The notes beneath the pieces were generated by a model that searched no databases, was not told the origin of the DNA, and saw only the letters and a program-made list of their open reading frames with translations. Below, one piece after another: positions 35,143 through 43,938 of a stretch of 64,000 bases of DNA (position 1 is the first letter of the stretch; every line of letters begins with the position of its first letter). Location of the stretch: the NCBI RefSeq assembly GCF_002902965.1, contig NZ_CP026107.1, positions 124,001 to 188,000 of the forward strand, given 5' to 3'. The stretch comes from Paraburkholderia hospita. GTDB lineage: Bacteria; Pseudomonadota; Gammaproteobacteria; Burkholderiales; Burkholderiaceae. Position numbers and translations under genes: made by a program.

Positions 35143-35727
35143 GATCAGCTCCTTCTGGTCGTCGGTATTCTTCAAAGGAATGTGTTCCCGCGAAGCCACT
35201 GACGCTCAATCTGGCAAAACTCTGAACTATGCACGCGCATACGAATGTCACCGTACGCCATGCACACCGCCGATGGACACATCGACACCAACAAGACGAT
35301 TGATACAGCTTGCAACGCAATATCTGCTGCAGGCGCGTGATGAAAAGCATGGTGTCAATTTCCTGCCCTGGTCGCACGTGTAAGGCACAAGGCAGGCACA
35401 AGGCGACGATACTCACCGATCTGAGGCTTTCATTGCCTTTCGCCTTCGAAAGGCGCAGCGCGGCTAGATGCAACGCGCCAATCAGCGAAAAACGACGTGC
35501 AACTAACCGTCAGCCGCTCATCCATTTTCACTTAGCTTTCGCCAGAAAGCGGCCTATAGAAGCGGGGCGCACGTCCTCACGCGTCATCCGGAAGTCGACG
35601 CGCTTTCCACGATAAACTTTCAGTCCGCGATACCGTCGCATGAACCTCGTAGTTGCTTTCTACCTCATACCTGCGTTAGGGTGACGCCAGCCCGCATTCA
35701 GCGGAAGTTTTTTTAGGGAGAACACAT
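35143..35727. other. Intergenic region between divergent genes
   Basis: 585 bases holding the 5' regions of the DUF4148 gene and of the HU gene. No open frame or hairpin that I can support. Confidence 0.5.
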
Positions 35728-36006
35728 ATGAACAAACAGGAACTCATCGACGCCGTCGCCGCGAGCACGGGTGAAAGCAAGGCTAGTACGGGCGGCGCGA
35801 TTGATGCCATCCTCGAGGCCGTGACGGCAGCAGTGACGCGTGGCGATACAGTCCAGCTGATTGGTTTCGGCTCATTTTCGACGGGCGCTCGCGCCGAACG
35901 CACGGGTCGCAACCCGTCGACGGGCGCGACCATCACGATCCCGGCGGCGAAGACCGTCAAGTTCACAGCAGGCAAGGGGTTCAAGGACGCTGTGAATGCC
36001 GGGTGA
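35728..36006 (+). CDS. HU-family DNA-binding protein
   Basis: 92-residue nucleoid protein that binds and bends DNA as a dimer. Begins [15 protein letters not shown], with the central signature [23 protein letters not shown] that forms the DNA-gripping arm, and ends [10 protein letters not shown]. Ribosome site AGGGAGAA. Monocistronic, with a rho-independent terminator about 160 bases downstream. Burkholderiaceae carry several HU paralogues; this may not be the main one. Confidence 0.95.
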   Translation: MNKQELIDAVAASTGESKASTGGAIDAILEAVTAAVTRGDTVQLIGFGSFSTGARAERTGRNPSTGATITIPAAKTVKFTAGKGFKDAVNAG

Positions 36007-36163
36007 GATGCGATGCATCTGATGGCATGACGCGCGCTTCAAACTGAACATAGCACCTGTTCGTTTACGCGCGCATGGGTTGCCATGTCGCCGGCCTCAC
36101 TGTAATGTTGTTCGATTCTTCCAGAAGTTGCAGGTTATCCCTGACTTTTGGTGCGAATTAATG

Positions 36164-36197
36164 CCCACCGGCCATACTTGGCGGTGGGTATTTTTTT
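36164..36197 (+). terminator. Rho-independent terminator
   Basis: Stem CCCACCG (36164-36170) / CGGTGGG (36182-36188) followed by TATTTTTTT. Best terminator in the window; ends the HU transcript. Confidence 0.75.
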
Positions 36198-36350
36198 GTG
36201 GCAAGGAATCTGCAGAGAACGTGGATGATCCGGCAATCGCGCGGGACGTCTTTCAGGTTGATGCGCACCCACGCCGCACGCCGGTTCGCTTCGTGCAATG
36301 CGGACAACGAAATCGACGCAGCCGCGACTTCACGCATTCCGTTACGCTGC

Positions 36351-36480
36351 GAGCCGCAATGCTTGAGGTGAGCGAGACGTCGGTCCAGACTGCACAAGAG
36401 GCACGTAGCGGTGATCTTCAGGCGCAGCGGCTTTTGTCGCGGCGGGAGGCAGCAAAGGCAGAACTGCGCTCTATCCGGAC
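36351..36480 (+). pseudogene. Partial duplicate of the small gene at 38111
   Basis: About 110 bases match 38268-38377, encoding MLEVSETSVQTAQEA then RSGDLQAQRLLSRREAAKA against the same stretch in the intact gene. The first 50 codons, promoter and ribosome site of the parent are missing and the reading frame runs on into unrelated sequence. Confidence 0.75.
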
Positions 36481-36655
36481 GCGCATCCGCCGTCTTGACT
36501 GGACAAGAGCGCCGGGGCGGTTGACGTCTACAGAGGCGTGGCGTGGTTGGCGTCGATCACCGTCCGGTCCGTATCGCACAACAATGTCTCGCATGACGCC
36601 GGAGTTTTCGGCCGGCACCAGTTATAGGCAGACTGCGCAGTTCGGCGTGAGGCGC

Positions 36656-36805
36656 TCAGTAACCGCCGCCTGAGGAATTGGTTGAGCTGCCAGATGCGCC
36701 GTTGCCGCCTTGATTCGTGTCGCCTGCAGCCGCGGATCCCGAAACCACGACCATTCCGAGGCAAACGAGACACGCAAGAATCATTCGAAGTCGCTTCATG
36801 GTCAT
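36656..36805 (-). CDS. Short exported Gly/Ser/Asn-rich peptide, 49 aa
   Basis: A signal peptide (MKRLRMILACLVCLGMVVVS, cleavage near SAAAG) is followed by about 20 residues rich in Gly, Asn and Ser, ending SSGGGY. Cys residues at positions 12 and 15 are inside the hydrophobic core. The ATG at 36805 overlaps the TGA of the preceding frame as ATGA; a second ATG at 36799 has better spacing from AAGAG. Probably a small envelope peptide, function unknown. Confidence 0.5.
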   Translation of the reverse strand: MTMKRLRMILACLVCLGMVVVSGSAAAGDTNQGGNGASGSSTNSSGGGY

Positions 36806-37128
36806 TTCTCTTGGGAAGCTCGCAGGAAGTCCCGCGGAGGGATATCCAGCGAGGTATTAACCGCGCTATTACCGAAGATGCCGAACTGCCGGTGCATGGC
36901 GGACGCGTCGCGCGGTTCATCGCGAACGCAGGCATCGACATAATCGTAAACGTGGCGCGACGACGCCTTATTCCACTCGCCGGTTTTATCCTGGAGTCCG
37001 GATGAGGGATATTTGCCTGTCCGGCTGGTCTTACGCGTGCGCCGGTCCTTCCACGGGATGAGCTTGCGCAACAATGAGCACCGGAATCGGTTCGACAGGC
37101 GCCACGAGCGTCTCGCCGATATCCACAT
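36802..37128 (-). CDS. Possible hypothetical protein upstream of the 49-aa peptide
   Basis: Open frame whose C-terminal 60 codons look coding (EWNKASSRHVYDYVDACV, RDASAMHRQFGIFGNSAV, TSLDIPPRDFLRAS) and whose stop overlaps the start of the following peptide. The first 45 codons are Arg/Ser-rich and unconvincing, and a second frame over the same stretch also looks coding, so the gene may be frameshifted or begin later. No family recognised. Confidence 0.35.
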   Translation of the reverse strand: MWISARRSWRLSNRFRCSLLRKLIPWKDRRTRKTSRTGKYPSSGLQDKTGEWNKASSRHVYDYVDACVRDEPRDASAMHRQFGIFGNSAVNTSLDIPPRDFLRASQEK

Positions 37129-37236
37129 TCGATGAATGAACGACTACTGTATGGTTCCTCGCCTATTCTTTGATGGACTGACCGCGAAACATTATGCGCA
37201 AGTCAGCCGGAGTCATTAACCAAGAGGTGGGCCATT

Positions 37237-37539
37237 ATGAAGACGTTAGTCCACGCAGTTTGCGCGGTCGCCGTGATTGCTGTGCCAATTGCATCGTTGG
37301 CGCAGTCGGACGGGGCGCTGACCCGCGCGCAAGTGCAAGCAGAGATCGCTCAGCTTCAGCAAGCCGGCTTCAACCCGGCCAATGCGAATACCGTCGACTT
37401 TCCTGCCAATCTGCAGGCCACCGACGCAAGTGCCGCCGGCCAGAGCAGCGGCTACGGCCCTGCGACCAACGGTTCGTCACAGATGGGCCGCCCGGCCCGC
37501 ACGAGTGGAATGGAGCCGGTGTTCTTTGGCGGGTCGTAA
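37237..37539 (+). CDS. DUF4148-family exported protein
   Basis: 100 residues: signal peptide (MKTLVHAVCAVAVIAVPIAS, cleavage near LAQS), DUF4148 signature LTRAQVQAEIAQLQQAGFNP, FPANLQATDA, and a tail ending VFFGGS. Ribosome site GAGGTGGG. Paralogue of the gene at 34819, with the same C-terminal FFGG/YFGG ending. Periplasmic, function unknown. Confidence 0.88.
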   Translation: MKTLVHAVCAVAVIAVPIASLAQSDGALTRAQVQAEIAQLQQAGFNPANANTVDFPANLQATDASAAGQSSGYGPATNGSSQMGRPARTSGMEPVFFGGS

Positions 37540-38110
37540 GCCGTTTCGGCTCACCGCGTCAGGCGATGAGGAGCGCGCGGTCCCTGCTTGGCACGGTGCT
37601 GGCGTGTCATGTTATGCGCGTCTGCCGAATGGTTTCGGCTGCTTCGTCGGGCATTATTGACTTGCATGTAACACTATCGTCGGACGATCGTTGTATCAGG
37701 GTTCTGGCGCTTCCGTGTAAGAGCCAGGGCCCGCGGACATCATAGCTGAACTGATATTGACGCGCGGCCCGGTCCGGCGGTCGACTGCAACCGTCGACGC
37801 TATCAACTTGTTCAGGATGGGACAGTGCGGCGGAAGGTACAGCGAATGTACAGAAACGGGTCGACGGATTCTGGGTTACGTCGGTGAATTTGTACCAGGC
37901 GGCGAAGCGGATAACGAGTTGCTACGATGGAGACTGCTCGAAATTACGCCAGCAAAATTAGCCAGCACTGCGCAGGTGCTAGAGGCGAATATTGCTAAAT
38001 GTTAAGGCACACTTATCTGCGACTCGATCTCGAAAAAAAATAGTTCTCAAGCTGAAAGTTCAGAAGCCGATAGACCATCTGCCAATACGGCGTAATTCTT
38101 GGAGAGAAAT
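37540..38110. other. Intergenic region with a sigma-28-like promoter at its right end
   Basis: 571 bases. An open frame at 37757-38005 has no family-like features and I do not call it. The last 65 bases hold the promoter and ribosome site of the next gene. Confidence 0.5.
38047..38073 (+). promoter_or_regulatory. Sigma-28 (FliA)-like promoter
   Basis: TCAA at 38047-38050, 15 bases, then GCCGATAG at 38066-38073; the FliA consensus is TAAA-N15-GCCGATAA. The ATG of the next gene is 38 bases downstream, a normal leader. Confidence 0.55.
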
Positions 38111-38383
38111 ATGTCAATCCAGTCTATCGGGCAAAGTATGGCCCAATCGACCAGTACCACCCAAAGCGCACAATCGGTAGCAGATACGAAACCGGCCGAC
38201 ACAAAGTCTTCATCAACTCCATCGTCACCGTCTCCGTCTTACACGGTGAGCATCAGCAATGCTGGACGAGCCGCAATGCTCGAGGCAAGCGAGACGTCGG
38301 TCCAGACTGCACAAGAGGCAGGTCGCGGTGACCTTCAGGCGCAGCGGCTTTTGTCGCGGGAGCAGGCAGCAAAGACACAGTAA
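38111..38383 (+). CDS. Small protein under a flagellar-type promoter, 90 aa
   Basis: Cytoplasmic, no signal peptide. N-terminus MSIQSIGQSMAQSTSTT, a Ser/Thr/Pro/Lys-rich linker, then YTVSISNAGRAAMLEASETS and an Ala/Gln-rich helix ending SREQAAKTQ. GGAGAG precedes the ATG. The sigma-28-like promoter suggests co-expression with late flagellar genes, as in other short Burkholderia proteins of this style. The 3' half is duplicated at 36351. An 8-base inverted repeat (38402-38409/38421-38428) after the stop may be a weak terminator. Confidence 0.65.
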   Translation: MSIQSIGQSMAQSTSTTQSAQSVADTKPADTKSSSTPSSPSPSYTVSISNAGRAAMLEASETSVQTAQEAGRGDLQAQRLLSREQAAKTQ

Positions 38384-38685
38384 TCGTTTTGATAGAACGG
38401 GGATCTTCCATGCAGCGCCTGGAAGATCTCCGAAGTCGGATGATGGTCGTCGACAACCAAACTATTTATTCTCCGGTGTGGTGCGATCTCCGCACGATGC
38501 GTGCCTCTCGCGCTCTAGCGCAGCAGGTCGTTTCGAGAAGCTACAGTTGGCGATGGACACTTTGTCGTCGTTCTCTTTAAGGTTAACTTAAGGTTCTGAA
38601 TTTAAGTGACGGAAAAAGCAGGAACGAAGTTATTGAGCTTCAGTACCATCGATCCGCCGCAAAGGCGGGACCGGCGTGCCTCGCC
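38384..38685. other. Intergenic region with hairpin and PmrA-like box
   Basis: 302 bases. Contains the GATCTTCC/GGAAGATC hairpin at 38402-38428 and the direct repeat at 38576-38592. An open frame from 38410 has no supported identity. Confidence 0.5.
38576..38592. promoter_or_regulatory. PmrA/BasR/QseB-like box
   Basis: TTTAAG-N5-CTTAAG, inside a longer direct repeat TTAAGGTT-AAC-TTAAGGTT with an 11-base period, as bound by PmrA-type response regulators. No gene start lies close on either strand. Confidence 0.5.
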
Positions 38686-39102
38686 TCAGCGCGCAACGAC
38701 GAACGATGTGTGCATGCCCATTTCATAGTGCCCCGGTCTGTTGCAAATCAGCACGTAGTGCCCTGGCGCAAGCTTCAATGACAGGCGCTTGGTCGAACCC
38801 CGCGCAAGGTCCTCCACTTCGCCCATTTTCTTGAACCGGCTTTCCGTGACCTGGCCTTTGTGGACAGGCAGATGTGCGTCGTCCATGTCTGTCTTCAGCA
38901 CCACGAACTCATGTTCGGTGTCGCCGCTAGCTGCATTGCTCACTTCGAACGTGACACGCCCGGCACTCGCTGTGCCGGGATCGAGCTGAATCATCTTGTC
39001 CGTGAGCTTGACATGGATTGTCTCGTCCGCATTGCTGCTCAGCGGCGCAACGCCGAGCGCAATCGCCGCCAGCACGTACACAGTATGGTTTCTGTCGATC
39101 AT
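38686..39102 (-). CDS. Exported cupredoxin-like copper protein
   Basis: 138 residues: signal peptide (MIDRNHTVYVLAAIALGVAP, cleavage near SSNA), then a plastocyanin-like beta sandwich. Type-1 copper ligands are visible: His in EHEFVV, and Cys120, His125 and Met128 or Met130 in CNRPGHYEMGM. GAGGAGAAAC lies before the ATG at 39102. Likely periplasmic electron carrier or copper handling protein; partner unknown. Monocistronic. Confidence 0.88.
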   Translation of the reverse strand: MIDRNHTVYVLAAIALGVAPLSSNADETIHVKLTDKMIQLDPGTASAGRVTFEVSNAASGDTEHEFVVLKTDMDDAHLPVHKGQVTESRFKKMGEVEDLARGSTKRLSLKLAPGHYVLICNRPGHYEMGMHTSFVVAR

Positions 39103-39865
39103 GATGTTTCTCCTCGAAAGGGCTACATTGCCGCAAGACCGATCGAACCACAGTGCGGGATTCACCGGCCCCGAAAGCTCGTGGATCAACTGTTCTCTTG
39201 ATGACCGCCGCGCGTAAGCAGGCACGTTCACCAATATGCATGGGTAAGAACCCTCGTCATCGTCGTGGCCGCTGGAGACCATTTATCGCGGCGCTCATAG
39301 CTTCGCCTTCACGCAACGGCACAAGCAGGCTTGCACACATTGCGCGCGTGAATTCATCGCTGATGACGGACCCGTGCTCGCCAGTGCTGGCGAACCTCGC
39401 TGATAGAACGTGAGTGGGCATCGAAATATTCCGCCCGATGTCGCATGGGAAGTCGCTTTCTGGCGTGCGCTGTGCTGGCGAACCCAAACGATTCGAGTGG
39501 CTTAACGGTTCGCAGACATGCTATCTGGTTCACCAACGCGCCACTCTCCCATCGCTCCGTACCGCCATCATTCGACGTAGCGCAGCTCGCAGCGAAGAAT
39601 CTTTCCGACGGTCGACTTCGGAGGCGTATTGCGGCAATTGCAACAGCATGCTCGTCAAGCGCATTTGCAAAAAAGCGCCGTGCTTCCGCAACCCATCGTG
39701 ATCTTGTTGAACCAGCTGCTGTGGACCCCTGTCGCGCCATACGACCGGATGACAAGTGGAGGTTTTTGAAGGACAGGGGAATATTTGTAGGACAGCGGTC
39801 GTTTAGCCACCTGGGGCACCAACTCGCGGAACAATCTCTCACCAGTCAGACTAAGGAGGGTGACC
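39103..39865. other. Intergenic region, no supported gene
   Basis: 763 bases. Overlapping open frames on both strands lack family-like sequence. The final bases carry a strong AAGGAGGG ribosome site for the next gene. Confidence 0.45.
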
Positions 39866-41056
39866 ATGTCGCAGGTCTCGTGGGGTCTCAAAGCAGCGGC
39901 CGTGATCATACTCGCGGCCGGTGTCACAATCGGGCATGCCGCTGACGACGATGCTTACGTCGTCACACCACTCGTGTCCAACCTGGCAGGCGCTGCCCCG
40001 AAGGTCGACGGGGTATTACAGAACGCTTGGGGTATTGCCTTTAGTCCGGCAGCAAGTCCATTCTGGGTCAACGACAATGCGACAGGCTGCTCCACGCTGT
40101 ATGACGGAGAAGGGGCAAAGGTGGCGTTGCAGGTTTCCATCCCGCTGCCAGGCAATGTCATACCGGCCACCTCCTGTCATCCCGTCCTTGCCAACAATTC
40201 ACCCAATCCCACGCCTGCCGCGCCGACCGGAATCGTGTGGAATCCTTCACCGGCGTTTCTCGTGCCGGGTACCACTATCCCGGCCGCATTTATATTCGCG
40301 ACCGAGGACGGCACGATTTCCGCTTGGGCCGGCGGGTTGAATCCGGCGAACAACGCGGTGATCGCGGTGGATAACTCGTCCTCTCCATCCGCCGCCAACG
40401 GGGCCGTCTACAAGGGTCTCGTCTTCGGTGTGAACGAGAAAGGAGCATTCCTGTTTGCGACGAACTTTCGCTCGGGTCGGATCGATGTATTCGGGCCAAG
40501 CGGCGGTACGAAGGGCTTGTTCATGCCCGCGACGACGGACGGCAACTTCATCGACCCGAACATCCCAGCTGGCTACGCGCCGTTTGGTATTGCGAACATC
40601 GATGGGGATCTTTTCGTCACGTATGCCCAGCAGAACGCTGAGAGGCATGACGATGTTGCAGGTAACGGTCATGGATTCGTCGATGTATTCGATACCGACG
40701 GCCACCTGCTGCGCCGCTTCGCCAGCCGAGGGACGCTCGACTCGCCCTGGGGAATTACGCGCGCATCGTTTGCATTCGGTCGCTTCAGCGGCAAGATCCT
40801 GATTGGCAACTTCGGCAACGGCCGAATCAATGTCTTCAACAATGACGGCACGTTTGTCGATCAGTTGGAGAATCCATACGGCAACCCGCTGGCTATCGAC
40901 GGATTGTGGGCTCTGACACTCGGTGGCGGCCGCAACTCGAGTCCGGACACGTTGTACTTCTCGGCAGGCCCTAACAAGGAGACCAATGGACTGTTCGGTA
41001 CCATCGCTCCATTGAGCGGCTCTAAGGCGAGAGCGTCCGCTCATCAAGGGCAATAG
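39866..41056 (+). CDS. TIGR03118-family exported beta-propeller-like protein
   Basis: 396 residues with signal peptide (VSWGLKAAAVIILAAGVTIG, cleavage near HAADD). The mature protein has repeated strand blocks with NAWGIAFSP, FATNFRSGRIDVFG, GYAPFGIANIDGDLFVTYA, DSPWGITRA and IGNFGNGRINVFN, matching the TIGR03118 family of uncharacterised exported proteins that probably fold as a beta propeller. I use the ATG at 39866, six bases after AAGGAGG, not the GTG at 39860. Appears monocistronic. Confidence 0.88.
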   Translation: MSQVSWGLKAAAVIILAAGVTIGHAADDDAYVVTPLVSNLAGAAPKVDGVLQNAWGIAFSPAASPFWVNDNATGCSTLYDGEGAKVALQVSIPLPGNVIPATSCHPVLANNSPNPTPAAPTGIVWNPSPAFLVPGTTIPAAFIFATEDGTISAWAGGLNPANNAVIAVDNSSSPSAANGAVYKGLVFGVNEKGAFLFATNFRSGRIDVFGPSGGTKGLFMPATTDGNFIDPNIPAGYAPFGIANIDGDLFVTYAQQNAERHDDVAGNGHGFVDVFDTDGHLLRRFASRGTLDSPWGITRASFAFGRFSGKILIGNFGNGRINVFNNDGTFVDQLENPYGNPLAIDGLWALTLGGGRNSSPDTLYFSAGPNKETNGLFGTIAPLSGSKARASAHQGQ

Positions 41057-41422
41057 CAGGAAGTGGCGAGCGTGCGCGCGATGCGGCTGTAGTTGCCCTC
41101 ACAAACATCGCGGACAAGGACAAGATAGGCATGGACCTCTCCTACATTGATCGCCGTACTCATCGGCGGCCGCGCCCTCGCCCAAGTGTCACGAATGCAC
41201 CGTTTGATGTCAGCGTGAGATCGCGCGCCTGGAAGCCGTAATGGTGGCTACCAGGCGCCTGTCGGACTTCATTCGTCAAATTGCTATTGCGCCGGTACGG
41301 TCGCCAGGAGCGGCAGCACTGCCACTTGGAGACATCGGCCACACCGACACGCGGGCTCACTTATCTTTCCGGTTCGTGTGTTTGCATTAGCACTCCGTGC
41401 TGCCGGAGCGAACGAAATCGGT
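41057..41422. other. Intergenic region between convergent genes, nothing seen
   Basis: 366 bases between the TIGR03118-type gene and the TrmB-like gene. No coding frame or clear terminator. Confidence 0.5.
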
Positions 41423-42178
41423 TCAGACGGGCTTATCGAACCGATCGGGCGTGCTCGCGCTCCACAGCACTTCGAACAGACTGCACTCGAACGCAAAGAA
41501 CTCCACGCTTTGAATGGACAGCGCGTAGTGCTCTGCCCGCGATGAAATGAAGGCCACGGTGTCGTCGTACAGATAGGTCGTGATACCCACTTCGAAGTCA
41601 GCGGGCGCAAAACGGAGTTCACGGAGATCGCGCGTCGACGTTCGCCACAGATCGCGCGTATCGCCCGGACCCGAGCGGATCACGCGCAGCTTGATGCCCG
41701 CACGGGCGCGTCGCACGGCGATATCCCTGATCACCTCGAAGCCCGGCATCTGAAACAGCTCGCTGTTCGACATCACGGCGCGCAACTCCATGCTCTGACA
41801 TTCGAGCGTTTCGTTGAGCACGGTCTTGATCCCTTCGATGCCCGAGAAATAGCGCACCTTCGGTTTTCCACCCGCTGAGTTGTGAATCGAGCGCAGCCGC
41901 GGGAGCACTTCCTGAACCAGCTGACGTTGCGCTTCGATACGCCTGAGCAGGGCGATCGGATCCTGCGGAATCACGTAGCTGCGCGCGCCTTTCTGCACGG
42001 TCGCGACGAGTCCGTCAGCGAGCAGACGGTCGAGCACTTCATATGCGTTGGTGCGGCCGATTCCCGCCTTCTGGGCGATCGAAGCGACGGTGGCCTCCCC
42101 GAGTTCGAGCGAGGCCAGATAGAAGTCGGCCTTGTTTCCGTCGATGCCGGCCGCCTGGAGCATCTCGATAAGGTTCAT
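41423..42178 (-). CDS. TrmB-family transcriptional regulator
   Basis: 251 residues. N-terminal winged helix of the TrmB type (ADFYLASLELGEATVASIAQ, AGIGRTNAYEVLDRLLADGLV), a short linker helix, and a C-terminal ligand-binding domain of the phospholipase-D-like class (TYLYDDTVAFISS). TrmB proteins are best known as sugar-responsive regulators in Archaea and are scattered in bacteria. It is divergent from the eight-gene unit starting at 42456, with a 277-base gap, and most likely controls it. Confidence 0.85.
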   Translation of the reverse strand: MNLIEMLQAAGIDGNKADFYLASLELGEATVASIAQKAGIGRTNAYEVLDRLLADGLVATVQKGARSYVIPQDPIALLRRIEAQRQLVQEVLPRLRSIHNSAGGKPKVRYFSGIEGIKTVLNETLECQSMELRAVMSNSELFQMPGFEVIRDIAVRRARAGIKLRVIRSGPGDTRDLWRTSTRDLRELRFAPADFEVGITTYLYDDTVAFISSRAEHYALSIQSVEFFAFECSLFEVLWSASTPDRFDKPV

Positions 42179-42455
42179 TTCACCAGCCGATCAGGGAAGT
42201 TGATGGCCGCTGCACGCCCATTCGTTCGCTTCAATAGTACAGAATAAATCTATAAAAATCAAAGGTATAGGCGATTCTCAAAACTTTTCGCACGTCTCCA
42301 GAAGACGTGTGCCGGACCCCCGATTAGCATTCGTCTCAGTCAATTCGTTGACGCCCAGAGTCGATGAACCACATTGACCCGAAGCTGGCGGGCAGTGGAC
42401 AGGCTGAGCGGCCGGTTCGTGCTTATATCTTATGCATTCCTATTGGATTTATCTC

Positions 42456-42797
42456 ATGATCGAGTGGAAAGAGACGATTAAGGACATCACTTCCCGCATC
42501 AAGGAACTGTCCACACGCACGCCGGACACCCTTCGAGGATTTGCCCTTGTCGCCGGTGCGGGCGCCAACACGAATCACCTTGGCGCGAAGACGCGTGAAC
42601 TGATCGCGCTGGCCGTTGCAGTCACCACGCGCTGCGATGGCTGCATCGCCTTTCATGCAGCCGAGGCCGTCAAGCTCGGCGTGTCCGATGACGAGATCGC
42701 GGAAGCGCTGGGCGTTGCAATCAATCTGAACGCCGGCGCCGCCATCACGTACAGCGCGCACGTGCTTGAAGCCATCGAAACGCTGAAGCAAGCCTGA
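42456..42797 (+). CDS. Carboxymuconolactone decarboxylase-family protein (AhpD-like)
   Basis: 113 residues, helical, with KTRELIALAVAVTTRC and the CxxC active-site motif (C60, C63, H67 in CDGCIAFH), so a thiol-based peroxidase or reductase is more likely than a decarboxylase. I start at the ATG at 42456, which aligns with the family; an in-frame ATG lies at 42432. First gene of the unit under the TrmB-like regulator, 29 bases ahead of the isochorismatase-like gene. Confidence 0.87.
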   Translation: MIEWKETIKDITSRIKELSTRTPDTLRGFALVAGAGANTNHLGAKTRELIALAVAVTTRCDGCIAFHAAEAVKLGVSDDEIAEALGVAINLNAGAAITYSAHVLEAIETLKQA

Positions 42798-42826
42798 CCA
42801 TCCAAACGCACTGAAAGGAACCCATC

Positions 42827-43513
42827 ATGACCAACCCCAAGCTCGAAGTACTGACCCCGCAAAACTCCCAGCTGCTTTTCATCGACCATCAGCCGCAGAT
42901 GGCATTCGGTGTCCAATCCATTGACCGGCAGGTTCTGAAGAACAATGTGGTGGGCCTCGCCAAGGCAGCGAAGATATTCAGCATTCCGACCACCATTACG
43001 TCGGTCGAATCGCAAAGTTTCTCGGGCTTTACCTACCCCGAACTGCTCGACGTATTTCCCGGTCAGCCTGTGCTCGAACGCACATCGATGAACTCCTGGG
43101 ATGACCAGAAGGTGCGTGACGCGCTGGCTGCGAACGGACGCAACAAGATCGTGGTTTCCGGCCTGTGGACGGAGGTTTGCAACAACACCTTCGCCCTTAG
43201 CGCCATGCTGGAAGGCGGCTATGAGATCTACATGGTGGAAGACGCCTCAGGCGGCACATCGAAGGACGGGCACGACTATGCGATGCAGCGCATGATCCAG
43301 GCCGGCGTCGTGCCCGTGACGTGGCAACAGGTGATGCTCGAATGGCAGCGCGACTGGGCGCGTCGTGATACGTACGACGCCGTCATGGAAGTAGTCAGGG
43401 CACATTCCGGTGCGTACGGGATGGGCGTGGACTACGCCTACACCATGGTGCACAAGGCGCCACAGCGCGCGGTCGGTCAACACGAGATCGTGCCCGCAGT
43501 TCCGGCCAGGTAA
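42827..43513 (+). CDS. Isochorismatase-like cysteine hydrolase (YcaC-type)
   Basis: 228 residues. Family catalytic residues visible: Asp20 in LFIDHQPQ and nucleophile Cys118 in GLWTEVCNN; a cis-peptide-type VSGLWTE precedes it. The C-terminal extension (DYAMQRMIQAGVVPVTWQQV) is typical of YcaC-like members of unknown substrate. GAAAGGAAC is the ribosome site. Second gene of the unit; amide or carbamate cleavage would fit the amidohydrolase two genes downstream. Confidence 0.9.
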   Translation: MTNPKLEVLTPQNSQLLFIDHQPQMAFGVQSIDRQVLKNNVVGLAKAAKIFSIPTTITSVESQSFSGFTYPELLDVFPGQPVLERTSMNSWDDQKVRDALAANGRNKIVVSGLWTEVCNNTFALSAMLEGGYEIYMVEDASGGTSKDGHDYAMQRMIQAGVVPVTWQQVMLEWQRDWARRDTYDAVMEVVRAHSGAYGMGVDYAYTMVHKAPQRAVGQHEIVPAVPAR

Positions 43514-43647
43514 CAGGCCGCCCCCCTTCCCATTTGATGTTCCGATGCTGGCCGTGCGGTGCGACGCCACCGGCCGGCAGGAGTAGTTGCGTCATCTGCT
43601 TCAGACAAGCCCGATCTGATGCTGCCCGCTGCAAGAGAGATGAACCC

Positions 43648-43938
43648 ATGAAAGTCTATCTGTTTTCACTAGGTGCCGGCGTGCTGGTCGGTGTGATCTA
43701 CCACCTGATTGGCGTACGGTCGCCGGCCCCACCTCTGATTGCACTGGTCGGCCTGCTCGGGATTCTCGCTGGAGAGCAACTCGTTCCGCTCGGCGAGCAG
43801 TATTTTTTTGGCGCCATCCGCTCAACGATGACGCGCGCATCGGACGAGGCAACCACGGTATCAGGCTCATTGCAGCACGGCATTTCTCGCGTCACGGCTG
43901 CTCGCAAGACTGCTGGGAACGAGGAGGCCCGCTCATGA
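43648..43938 (+). CDS. XapX-domain membrane protein
   Basis: 96 residues. MKVYLFSLGAGVLVGVIYHL and RSPAPPLIALVGLLGILAGE form the two helices of the XapX domain; the rest is a soluble tail. ATG at 43648 follows AGAGAGATGAACCC. Its TGA overlaps the ATG of the amidohydrolase (ATGA), indicating coupled translation. XapX proteins have no proven role but travel with isochorismatase-like and amidohydrolase genes. Confidence 0.88.
   Translation: MKVYLFSLGAGVLVGVIYHLIGVRSPAPPLIALVGLLGILAGEQLVPLGEQYFFGAIRSTMTRASDEATTVSGSLQHGISRVTAARKTAGNEEARS

Noticed and set aside
37757..38005. 82-codon + strand frame upstream of the sigma-28-like promoter
   Set aside because: No ribosome site or recognisable fold; composition does not resemble neighbouring genes.
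38652..38667. CCGCC-GCAAA-GGCGG stem near the end of the cupredoxin gene as a terminator
   Set aside because: Only a 5-base stem and no T tract on either strand.
39354..39945. Overlapping open frames on both strands before the TIGR03118-type gene
   Set aside because: Neither strand shows motifs or a ribosome site; treated as intergenic.
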